DNA of 38,119 nucleotides from Oscillospiraceae bacterium (GTDB lineage Bacteria; Bacillota; Clostridia; Oscillospirales; Ruminococcaceae): the NCBI GenBank assembly GCA_024695445.1, contig JAILIG010000186.1, positions 1 to 38,119 on the forward strand. Direction: 5' to 3'. Of this stretch, positions 1 to 7,655 are shown one piece after another (positions within the stretch are counted from its first letter, which is position 1; the number at the start of each line of letters is the position of its first letter). Under the pieces are notes generated by a model that ran no database searches, was not told the DNA's origin, and was given only the letters and a program-made list of their open reading frames with translations. The position numbers and the translations under genes were made by a program.

Positions 1-545
1 AGCATATACTTGGAGAACCTTAGGGGATAGGGGGAATGGAGCTGCGCCAGCAGCGGTTTTCCCCCTGTCCCCTGTGGTTCTCCCCTCGCATTCGCGCCCC
101 GCGGCCGGCAGTTCCGGCGGCCAATGATCTAAAGCCCGCCGGGAACGCCCACAAATCATATTTCTCCTTTCTCCTCCATTGCACAAAAGACAAGGGCGCT
201 CAATTTCAGCTTCTCGTAAAACGCCGGCTTATGGAGAATAATGTATCCGCTTCGCGGATGCTATTTGAGAATGGGGACCTCTGATCGCACAGGTTTCGCA
301 AGCGAAACCGCTCAGTTTGCCTTCGGCAAACTGGGAGCCCCAAGCCCTCAGAGCTCTTCTAAGGCGGAGAGAATTTCGCGCTCTGCGGAGCGCGACTTAG
401 GGTTCCGCCCTAAGAGCCCGCGAGCTTTTTGAAAAAAGCTCGACCAAAAACTTTAGTTTGGGCTGCCGGAGCGCTTTAGATCAATGCCGGCGCGGGCTCC
501 GCGCAAAAGGCTTGACCGAAACTTTAGTTTGACTTCCGGCGCGCT
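1..545 (+). repeat. Dispersed hairpin-chain intergenic repeat, copy A
   Basis: Positions 1-265 align at about 90% identity by eye with 26469-26733. Contains successive hairpins: GGAGAACC..GGTTCTCC, GGTTTCGCaaGCGAAACC, CAGTTTGCCttcGGCAAACTG, CTTAGGGttccgCCCTAAG, CGAGCTTTTTgaAAAAAGCTCG. Confidence 0.85.
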
Positions 546-582
546 CCGCCCCGCTCTTTTTTCAATTTTCACCCTTCTGCCA

Positions 583-611
583 TTGCATTTCCGCCCGTAA
601 TGTGCTATAAT
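583..611 (+). promoter_or_regulatory. Sigma-A-type promoter for lipoprotein gene at 642
   Basis: TTGCAT (583-588), N17, TATAAT (606-611) with extended -10 TGc. Confidence 0.7.
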
Positions 612-641
612 GTAGAAAAACCACGCAAAGGAGAGGGCTAT

Positions 642-1283
642 ATGCGTCATTCCATGCTCCGCCGTTCTGCGGCGGTTCTCTGCGGAGCTGTACTGCTCCT
701 GACCGGATGTGCCGGCGGCAATTCCTCGTCCGCTGCACCCGCCGAAACACTTCCCTACGGCTCCACTTTGACACACAATGTCAAGGCTTCGCCGTCCATT
801 CAGTATGACTCCCGCTTCCTGCCGGAGGGTGCGGCAGACGCGATCTGCCGGTATTACCGCGCTATCCAGTCGCAGGATGTCAACCTGTTCATCGGCGTCC
901 AGTATCCGCTCTGGCACGACTACTTCCTGAACGAATACCTCGAAAAAAAATACACCGATGCCGATATTCTCAAGAACACAAACAAGTCGATGCGCGATTT
1001 CTTCGGCGGCAACTTCCGCTATTCGCTGATTGATGTCACCGACTGCGAAATGAACACGACTCATATCGAGACGGAATCCGTCGTCTCCGTCATAGACGAC
1101 CTTGCGCAGGAGCAGGGGCTCGACCGTGTCTCGAAGGATATTGACGCCTTTGCAAAGGTCACCGTCACACGGTATTTCACCGAGCCGTCCTCCACGCACA
1201 ACGACATCACCGATATCGCACTGAAGGACGAGGTGCTCTATCTGATGCACCATCAGCAGACATGGTATGTCATCTACCAGTGA
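642..1283 (+). CDS. Putative lipoprotein (NTF2-like?)
   Basis: RBS aaaggagagg before ATG 642. Signal peptide with lipobox LLTGC. The provided ORF begins at 600, but the internal ATG has the RBS. Confidence 0.75.
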   Translation: MRHSMLRRSAAVLCGAVLLLTGCAGGNSSSAAPAETLPYGSTLTHNVKASPSIQYDSRFLPEGAADAICRYYRAIQSQDVNLFIGVQYPLWHDYFLNEYLEKKYTDADILKNTNKSMRDFFGGNFRYSLIDVTDCEMNTTHIETESVVSVIDDLAQEQGLDRVSKDIDAFAKVTVTRYFTEPSSTHNDITDIALKDEVLYLMHHQQTWYVIYQ

Positions 1284-1292
1284 GGCGGCAGC

Positions 1293-1862
1293 ATGAAAAA
1301 ACGCGTACCTGCAATCATTTTCGCCGCGCTGCTCCTGACCGGCTGCCGCGGCGGGGAATCCTCCGGCAGTGAAACCGTTCCGGCCGACGGCATCACGATG
1401 CACGCCGATGAGAGTGTTTCCGACGAATACACCGAAGCGGTCAAAACCTATTTCACCGCGATCGAGCAAAGCGACTTTGCCGCCTATGCCGCCATGATGC
1501 ACCCCGTTTACAGCGAGGCATTCGGCGAATACCTCAGGCAGAAGGGCAGCAGCCTCGAAGAAAACTTTGCGGCGCAGCACAAGCGCTTTGACGAGGACGG
1601 CTACGACAGCTGGCGGATCACCGACATCTCGCTGACCAAACACACCGATCCCGACTACGATTATTTCTTCAAACAGTTCGTCAACGCCGGCATCCTCACG
1701 GATGCGCAGGCGCAGTCCGTCCGCGACGGTGCGGAGGCGCTCGAAGACCTGAAATTCTCAGTGGATGTGCTGTACGCGGGCGACGACGCGCCCGTGACTG
1801 CCGTCACGAACATGGAGCTCGTTCTGTTCAAGACCGCAGACGGCATCAAGCTCTTCGGCTGA
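1293..1862 (+). CDS. Putative lipoprotein, likely paralogue of the preceding gene
   Basis: Signal peptide MKKRVPAIIFAALLLTGC with lipobox. Shares the Y-F/Y-x-A-I-x-S/Q-x-D region with the upstream protein. 9-nt gap, operonic. Confidence 0.75.
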   Translation: MKKRVPAIIFAALLLTGCRGGESSGSETVPADGITMHADESVSDEYTEAVKTYFTAIEQSDFAAYAAMMHPVYSEAFGEYLRQKGSSLEENFAAQHKRFDEDGYDSWRITDISLTKHTDPDYDYFFKQFVNAGILTDAQAQSVRDGAEALEDLKFSVDVLYAGDDAPVTAVTNMELVLFKTADGIKLFG

Positions 1863-1883
1863 GCAAATCCATTCAGACAAATA

Positions 1884-1925
1884 CGCCCGATGCTTCCGGC
1901 TTTCCGGTACATCGGGCGCTTTTTG
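1884..1925 (+). terminator. Intrinsic terminator
   Basis: CGCCCGAT...ATCGGGCG followed by CTTTTT. Confidence 0.75.
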
Positions 1926-1949
1926 TGTCCGCCGGAGCAGCCGGCAGAC

Positions 1950-1984
1950 AAAAAGAGACTGCCGCATTTGCAGCAGTCTCTTTC
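1950..1984 (-). terminator. Intrinsic terminator of the dockerin gene
   Basis: On the minus strand AAAGAGACTGCTGCAAATGCGGCAGTCTCTTTTT. Confidence 0.75.
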
Positions 1985-2018
1985 GTATTGCGTAAGGTTT
2001 GCGCAGCGGAATCAGGAA

Positions 2019-4514
2019 TCAGCCCTGCTTCTCGTATGCAAACGGCTCGCTGTGCAGTCTGTCAAGAACCTTGACATCCGGACCGCAGAGATCAGGATCC
2101 GTCCAGTCAATGTCATCGAAGCCGGTATTGTACTTCCAGTTGAAGTAGGTCAGAATTTGCTGTGCATCAAGTGCAAAGATCATGCCGTCGCCGTTCACAT
2201 CGCCTGCATAGTGTGCATACTTGCCGACTGCCTGCATGGAAGCCGGAAGTGCGTTGAAGGTCGGATCCTCGGTGTAGGTGAGGATTTCCTCCAGCGAGAA
2301 ACCGGTGTTGTAGAGCTGGTTGAAGAAGGTCAGAGCGCAGGTTGCGTCGAACGCGGTAACCATGTTGTCGAGGTCGAAGTCGCCGCGGAGGACGAGGATG
2401 ACCGGCAGCACGCCGTTGGTGTCAGCGATCTTGCCCGCCTCAACCTTGTACTTCTTTTCCAGTGCGGAGATGATGTCGGCAGCGACGCCTTCATCGGTCA
2501 GTGCCTTCTCGATCGCAGCAACATCCTGCAGTGCGATCTGGATGTTGTAGTTGCCGAAGCCCTTGAACTCGAAATCCTGCGGGGACTTCTTGTCCGGAGC
2601 AAATGCAGCCGTCACATCAGCGGTCTTGTCGGTCTTTGCGCCGTTCTTGTCGATGACGGACAGAACCATCTTGACAGCCAGGTTGGTGAAGTCGAACTCT
2701 TCCGTCTCTTCGGACCAGTAGACCAGCTCTTCTGCCAGACCCTCAGCATCGAAGCTCAGCTCGTAGGTGTTGCCCTCCTTGTCGGTGACAGGAGCGGTCT
2801 CATCGGTGGTAGCAGTGGTGGTCGGCTCAGTGACCGGCTCAGTAACCGGTGCGGTGGTCAGCTCAGTCGTCGTGGACTCCGAAGTCGTAGACTCAGAAGT
2901 GGTGGACTCGGTGGTGGTCTCCGAGGAAGTGGTGGACTCGGTGGTGGTCTCCGAAGTCGTAGACTCAGAAGTGGTGGACTCGGTGGTGGTCTCCGAGGAA
3001 GTGGTAGACTCGGTGGTGGTCTCCGAGGAAGTAGTGGACTCGGTGGTGGTCTCCGAGGAAGTAGTGGACTCGGTAGTGGTCTCCGAGGAAGTAGTAGACT
3101 CAGTGGTGGACTCGGTGGTTTCCTCCTCGACCTTCTTCAGCAGGACCTCGTCGATGATACGGACGACATTGTAGTACAGCTTCTCGCTGTCGGTCAGTCT
3201 GTCCGTCTCAGCGTTCAGGGTGACTTCCTTGTGGGAGGTGACGGAAACGAGCTCGTAGCCTTCCTCTGCCCACTGGTCGCCGTATGCCTTCTGGATCTCG
3301 TCGAAGACCTCGTCGTTCTTGTCATCCTCAAGCTTGAACTCTGCGTCTGCAGAGAAGCCGTTCGGAATGGTGATCTCGTAATCGTAGCCTTCCTTGATGA
3401 TGGAAGCGAAATCGTCAGCGGAAAGATCCACATCGACCTTATCGGCAGCGATGCGCTTTGCGCCTTCGATCACATAGTCGATCCATGCCTGACCGCGGTC
3501 ACCGGTCAGAGCGCCCATGAAGGTCTCAGGCAGGCGATACATCTCAGCTCTTGCGCGCTTTGCGAAGCGGACAGAGGTCTCAGCATCGCCGATTGCATCG
3601 TAGACAGCCTGCTTGTAGTCAGCATAGACTGCATCCGGATCAGAACCGCTCAGGCTGATCGCGTTGATCGTATCGACAACGGACTCAACCTCGCCCTTCA
3701 GCGTCTCATAGCGGCCTCTGTAATACTGAATGTCCTCAGCGAGCTGCGGAGCATTCTGAGCAGTTGCCTCGTCAGCGATGAAGTCAACAGCAGCGTTGAA
3801 CTCCTCGGTGACATACTGGGTGAACTCATCGTAGCCGTCATAGGTCTTCTTGCCGTCGGTAAACACGACATTGTAGGAAGCGGTCTTGTCGTACTTGCTG
3901 TAATCGACCTCAACCGTGACCTCGCCGGTCATCGGGAACTTGTTCCAGTCCAGAACGACCGGATCGCCGTCTGCATTGACGAACTTGATGCCGCGTCTGG
4001 TGAGCGCATCCTCTGCCACGGAGCCGACGATCTCGTTGACGCCCTCGACGCTCATCACAGCGATGATCTTGCCCGGTGCTGCAACCTTGACATCAGCATT
4101 GCTGAAGCCGTTGACAAATGCGGTTGCCTCTGCGCGGGTCATGTAGGAGGTTCTTGCCAGGTTTCTGATGACAAGCTCTCTTGCCTTTGCGCCGAAGAAG
4201 CTTGCCTGGACGGAATCCTTGTCGCCCAGCAGGGTGTTCATTGCGCTTTCGAGCTGATCGTTCCAGTCGGACTCACCCCACTGAACAGCCTCAGCATCGG
4301 ACTCCTCGCCTTCGATAACGACAGGGAGCTCGTCGATGGCCGGAAGCGGGCAGACATCGGTATCCACAGGGACATCGGTCAGCCAGGCCTTGTCAAGGAC
4401 GGTGCCGGAAGCGCTGTCAGCTGCGTTGATGTTGATGCCTGTCGCGGCAAGCTGGCTCACGAGGAGCACGGAACCGGTTGCGGTTGCGAGCACACGCTTA
4501 AAAAGTGATTTCAT
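2019..4514 (-). CDS. Secreted dockerin-like protein with Thr/Ser/Glu-rich linker
   Basis: Signal peptide MKSLFKRVLATATGSVLLVSQLAATG. C-terminal EF-hand-like pair GDFDLDNMVTAFDA.../GDVNGDGMIFALDA... typical of dockerin-like modules. Linker of ETTTESTTSS repeats. Confidence 0.8.
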   Translation of the reverse strand: MKSLFKRVLATATGSVLLVSQLAATGININAADSASGTVLDKAWLTDVPVDTDVCPLPAIDELPVVIEGEESDAEAVQWGESDWNDQLESAMNTLLGDKDSVQASFFGAKARELVIRNLARTSYMTRAEATAFVNGFSNADVKVAAPGKIIAVMSVEGVNEIVGSVAEDALTRRGIKFVNADGDPVVLDWNKFPMTGEVTVEVDYSKYDKTASYNVVFTDGKKTYDGYDEFTQYVTEEFNAAVDFIADEATAQNAPQLAEDIQYYRGRYETLKGEVESVVDTINAISLSGSDPDAVYADYKQAVYDAIGDAETSVRFAKRARAEMYRLPETFMGALTGDRGQAWIDYVIEGAKRIAADKVDVDLSADDFASIIKEGYDYEITIPNGFSADAEFKLEDDKNDEVFDEIQKAYGDQWAEEGYELVSVTSHKEVTLNAETDRLTDSEKLYYNVVRIIDEVLLKKVEEETTESTTESTTSSETTTESTTSSETTTESTTSSETTTESTTSSETTTESTTSESTTSETTTESTTSSETTTESTTSESTTSESTTTELTTAPVTEPVTEPTTTATTDETAPVTDKEGNTYELSFDAEGLAEELVYWSEETEEFDFTNLAVKMVLSVIDKNGAKTDKTADVTAAFAPDKKSPQDFEFKGFGNYNIQIALQDVAAIEKALTDEGVAADIISALEKKYKVEAGKIADTNGVLPVILVLRGDFDLDNMVTAFDATCALTFFNQLYNTGFSLEEILTYTEDPTFNALPASMQAVGKYAHYAGDVNGDGMIFALDAQQILTYFNWKYNTGFDDIDWTDPDLCGPDVKVLDRLHSEPFAYEKQG
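2870..3120. repeat. Intragenic minisatellite (about 30-bp unit) encoding ETTTESTTSS
   Basis: Repeated gtggtggactcggtggtggtctccgaggaa units inside 2019-4514. Confidence 0.85.
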
Positions 4515-4627
4515 TCAAACCTCTCCTTAGTATGAAATTTATGTAAGGTGCGGCGCGGCAGACTGCGGCTGCAAATCAGCGGGGTACGGCAGACGGCACT
4601 TCGCCCACGGCACATATACATATTGAC

Positions 4628-4656
4628 ATTATAGCATTGTTTTTTAGAAAATGCAA
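4628..4656 (-). promoter_or_regulatory. Promoter for dockerin gene
   Basis: Minus strand TTGCAT-N17-TATAAT. Confidence 0.7.
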
Positions 4657-4860
4657 GCCCTTTCCCCCAAATTGTAAATATTCAACAAACGCCCCTGTCC
4701 ATATTTGTTCCGTTTTGCTGAATCTAACATTTTGTATACTAAAAGTTGTGATTTTGCGCGGATGCGGGCTGTTTTTTATGCACAATTTCTCCAATTTCCG
4801 GTAATTTTCTGTATACATTTTGTTTTATAATAAAAATATATAAAACTTTCACAAAACCTC

Positions 4861-4889
4861 TTGACATTCTTTGAAACTTGTGGTATAAT
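4861..4889 (+). promoter_or_regulatory. Consensus promoter of orphan RNA transcript
   Basis: TTGACA (4861-4866), exactly 17 nt, TATAAT (4884-4889) with upstream TGg. Confidence 0.85.
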
Positions 4890-4895
4890 ACAATC

Positions 4896-5322
4896 AAACC
4901 AAAGCTGTACCGCGTACAGCCGGAACGGAGGAGAGACCAATGGGCTGACCGCACAAGATTCACCAATCAAACGCTGAAAAAGGATGTGTTTCCCATGCAG
5001 AAGTTGATTTCCCGCTGAACCCCTGCAAAGCATCAGGGAAAGCGGCTGTCCGAAGATGAATTCAGGACATTCACGATATAAGCCCTGCGGCTGCTGCAGA
5101 CCGGCACCGCAGTTCACGAAAAAAGGATGTGTTTCCGATGTACAGGAAATCAGGGCTCGCAGAGCCGTAAAAGAAAGTCCATTCAAGACTCCGAAAGGAA
5201 GTGCTTCCGATGCAGTCGGAACCGGGTGCGGAACGGCGCTGAGGCGCACCGCACCGCTCAATCAGGGATTACAACAGGGCAGAGCCGTCACCCGTGCAGA
5301 CGGCTCTGCCCTTCCTTTTGTC
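4896..5322 (+). ncRNA. Candidate structured RNA or micro-ORF transcript with three internal repeats
   Basis: Own promoter and terminator. Hairpins at 4904-4920, 5012-5045, 5047-5069, 5085-5112, 5154-5166 and 5225-5255. Repeats AAAAAGGATGTGTTTCCCATGCAG, AAAAAAGGATGTGTTTCCGATGTACAG, CGAAAGGAAGTGCTTCCGATGCAG. No plausible long CDS. Confidence 0.65.
5277..5322 (+). terminator. Intrinsic terminator of orphan RNA
   Basis: GGGCAGAGCCGTC acccgtgca GACGGCTCTGCCC then TTCCTTTTG. Confidence 0.8.
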
Positions 5323-5372
5323 CGGCGCCGGAAAACCGGACAATGCCCCATATAAATGGTATAAAATCGCGC

Positions 5373-5401
5373 TTGCATTCTCGCGCATTTTGTGGTATGA
5401 T
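5373..5401 (+). promoter_or_regulatory. Promoter for LRAT-like gene
   Basis: TTGCAT-N17-TATGAT, preceded by TGg. Confidence 0.6.
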
Positions 5402-5451
5402 AGAGGGAGCAGCGCAGACTGCGCGGATCATCCGAAAGAGAGGAAACTGCT

Positions 5452-6291
5452 ATGGATATTTTAGACGCACTCAGCCGCGGCATGAACCGGCTCGCAGACC
5501 GGCTGGACGCATACACCGGAAGCCGGCAGCCGGCCGGCGGTGACACTTCCTTTTCCGTCCTGGACAAGGCCTACTGCTGGGAAGACCTCGACTACGCCGG
5601 GGATTTCACGCTTCAGCGCCATGTCGTGGACGGCTCCTGCCGCATCATCGACAAATTCGGCACGGTCGTGGACCGCGGTACGCAGGAGCAGCTGGAGCAG
5701 TCTATGATCCGCCGTGCAGCGCAGTCCGCCGCGATCCGGGATGCAGGCGGTGTTCCGCCCGTGAGCGGCAATGCGCCGCAGCCTGTGCAGGCGCAGTACG
5801 GCGACATCATCGGTGTTGTCCGCAGAAACGGCGCATACGAGCATTACGGCATCTACCTGAGCGACACCTGCATTGTGCATTACGCGATTCCGGCGAGCAT
5901 GACGATCGGCCACGCGACGGTTCACGCGACCGATCTGCGGAACTTCCTGCGCTCGGACACGGAATACTTTGTGCTGGACTTTCCGCGGCCGTATGAGCCG
6001 CCTGTCCGCATTGAAAACAACGGCTCCGTTCCGCACACCGAGACGGTTTCGGAGGAGCTGGCGCGGCATTTGCAGCAGCGGTTCGGGTATCATCTGTACT
6101 CGCCGGAGGAGACGGTTGCGCGGGCGCGTTCGCGTCTGGGCGAGACAAACTACAATCTGCTGACGAACAACTGCGAGCATTTTGTGATCTGGTGCAAGAC
6201 GGGCGTGAGTGAGTCGATGCAGATTTCGGGGATGTTCCGGTCGCTGCTTGGCGCACAGGGCTGGCAGTTCCGCAAGCCGGCGTATCACTGA
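5452..6291 (+). CDS. LRAT-domain (NlpC/P60 superfamily) protein
   Basis: GDIIGVVRRNGAYEHYGIYL and NLLTNNCEHFVIWCKTG match the His-box and NCEHF catalytic motif of LRAT/H-rev107-like proteins. Confidence 0.8.
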   Translation: MDILDALSRGMNRLADRLDAYTGSRQPAGGDTSFSVLDKAYCWEDLDYAGDFTLQRHVVDGSCRIIDKFGTVVDRGTQEQLEQSMIRRAAQSAAIRDAGGVPPVSGNAPQPVQAQYGDIIGVVRRNGAYEHYGIYLSDTCIVHYAIPASMTIGHATVHATDLRNFLRSDTEYFVLDFPRPYEPPVRIENNGSVPHTETVSEELARHLQQRFGYHLYSPEETVARARSRLGETNYNLLTNNCEHFVIWCKTGVSESMQISGMFRSLLGAQGWQFRKPAYH

Positions 6292-6330
6292 GCGGAGAGA
6301 ATCCGCAACCATTGACGAAAGCCCGGCGGA

Positions 6331-6400
6331 AAAATTAAAGTTTTTGGTCAAGCCTTTGAAAAGGCTTGACCGAAACTTTAGTTTGGGCTGCCGGAGAGCT
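6331..6400. repeat. Short copy of dispersed hairpin repeat (copy D)
   Basis: AATTAAAGTTTTTGGTCAAGCCTTTgaAAAGGCTTGACCGAAACTTTAGTTTGGGCTGCCGG, near-perfect inverted repeat. Same module at 430-470 and 26885-26920. Confidence 0.8.
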
Positions 6401-6405
6401 TTCGA

Positions 6406-6684
6406 TCACTGCCCGCCGCAGGCATCGTACTCCGCCTGCAAAAAGGCCAGCATCTGCTCAAAGCCCTCCTCCGTCAGCGGAAACTGCTCCGCTGCCTCGA
6501 TCTCTCCGCGGTCGCGCACAATCTCGTAGCAGAGATCCTGCCGCCAGACCGATACCAGCAGCTGCCCCTCCTCCGGTACCACAATGTACCGCAGCTTCCC
6601 GCGGCTGCCTGTGTGCGTGTTTTTGCTCTCAAAATAAAACAGTTTCGGGATGTCAAATGCATTGCGCGGCTGATGTTCCTGCAT
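6406..6684 (-). CDS. Hypothetical small protein
   Basis: ATG preceded by aaaggagcagatt. Located just downstream of tatD. Confidence 0.6.
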   Translation of the reverse strand: MQEHQPRNAFDIPKLFYFESKNTHTGSRGKLRYIVVPEEGQLLVSVWRQDLCYEIVRDRGEIEAAEQFPLTEEGFEQMLAFLQAEYDACGGQ

Positions 6685-6696
6685 AATCTGCTCCTT

Positions 6697-7464
6697 TCAT
6701 TTCAGCTCAACACGGAACAGCCTTGCGGCGTTTTCCGCGGTGATGCGGCACATTTCTTCTGTCGTGACGCCCTTTTCCCGCGCCATGACGGCAGCAGTCT
6801 CGGTCAGCATCGTGCTGTCACAGCGCTGCCCGCGGTACGGAACCGGCGCCATGTACGGGCAGTCCGTTTCCAAAAGCAGCCGGTCCGCCGGAACCGCCCG
6901 CAGTGCCGCGAGCGGCTTCTTCGCGTTTTTGAAGGTAATGACGCCCGTGAAGCCGATATACAGCCCCATCGCCAGCACCTCCGCTGCCGTCTCCGCAGAG
7001 CCGGGAAAGCAGTGCATTACGCCCTCCAGAGGCGCAAACTCCCGCAGCAGCTCCAGCATATCGCCGATCGCGTCGCGGCAGTGCAGAATGACCGGCAGAC
7101 AAAGCTCCTTTGCGAGCGCGAGCTGCTCCCTGAGGACGCGCCGCTGCAAATCGCGGTCGTAGCCCTCGTAGTGATAGTCCAGCCCGATCTCCCCGACGGC
7201 CCGCACGGACGGATGCTGCGCCATTTTCCGCAGCCGCTCCAAATAATCCGGTTCGGGGGACGGGCATTCCGGATGCACGCCGACTGCCGTGACAATCAGC
7301 TCCGGGAACTGCTCCGCCAGCGCGATACTGTCCGCGGCATTCGCGGTATCCGTCGCGCAGACCATGAGCTTCACGATGCCCTTTTCCGGAAAAGACGAGA
7401 GCAGTGTCGTCCGGTCGGCGTCAAATGCCTCGTCCGTATAGTGAGAATGACTGTCAAAAATCAT
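6697..7464 (-). CDS. tatD: TatD family metal-dependent hydrolase
   Basis: MIFDSHSHYTDEAFD..., GVHPE, GEIGLDYH, HCRDA, ETDCPYMAP motifs. Confidence 0.93.
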   Translation of the reverse strand: MIFDSHSHYTDEAFDADRTTLLSSFPEKGIVKLMVCATDTANAADSIALAEQFPELIVTAVGVHPECPSPEPDYLERLRKMAQHPSVRAVGEIGLDYHYEGYDRDLQRRVLREQLALAKELCLPVILHCRDAIGDMLELLREFAPLEGVMHCFPGSAETAAEVLAMGLYIGFTGVITFKNAKKPLAALRAVPADRLLLETDCPYMAPVPYRGQRCDSTMLTETAAVMAREKGVTTEEMCRITAENAARLFRVELK

Positions 7465-7543
7465 GTCTTTGACGGGGCTCCTTTCCGTTCATAGTTTATT
7501 CATAGATTATTGAGAAAATCTGCTATTATTCCGCGGCAAAAAA

Positions 7544-7637
7544 TGATATACTGATTCCGTAATCATGATAAATAATACCTCTCTACCTAATCTGTGAACG
7601 CACGGCTGCTTGAGCAACAGCCGTGCGTTCCTTTTTT
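7544..7637 (+). ncRNA. Possible short sRNA ending in an orphan terminator
   Basis: Extended -10 TGaTATACT (7544-7552), then perfect inverted repeat GAACGCACGGCTG...CAGCCGTGCGTTC plus T7 on the + strand, with only minus-strand genes on both sides. Confidence 0.35.
7597..7637 (+). terminator. Strong intrinsic terminator, + orientation
   Basis: GAACGCACGGCTGcttgagcaaCAGCCGTGCGTTC followed by CTTTTTTT. Confidence 0.8.
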
Positions 7638-7655
7638 TGCCCGGATTTACGCCGT

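Noticed and set aside
36-284. ORF MELRQQRFSPCPL.FSPRIRAPRPAVPAANDLKPAGNAHKS, repeated at 26504-26686
   Set aside because: Both lie wholly in the hairpin repeat, diverge and end differently, and lack an RBS; the similarity is repeat DNA, not a conserved protein.
2870-3120. CRISPR-like direct repeats
   Set aside because: Tandem in-frame 30-bp units without unique spacers; a coding minisatellite.
1890-4508. 872-aa + strand ORF
   Set aside because: Shadow ORF antisense to the dockerin gene; the minus frame has a signal peptide and domain motifs.
4861-5322. tmRNA, RNase P RNA, 6S RNA or SRP RNA
   Set aside because: No tag-peptide/tRNA-like ends, no GAGGAAAGTCC core, wrong length/shape for 6S and SRP by inspection; still needs cmscan.
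5056-5355. 99-aa ORF MNSGHSRYKPCGCC... across the orphan RNA
   Set aside because: Reads straight through the intrinsic terminator, no good RBS, and crosses the repeat modules out of phase with the micro-ORF starts.
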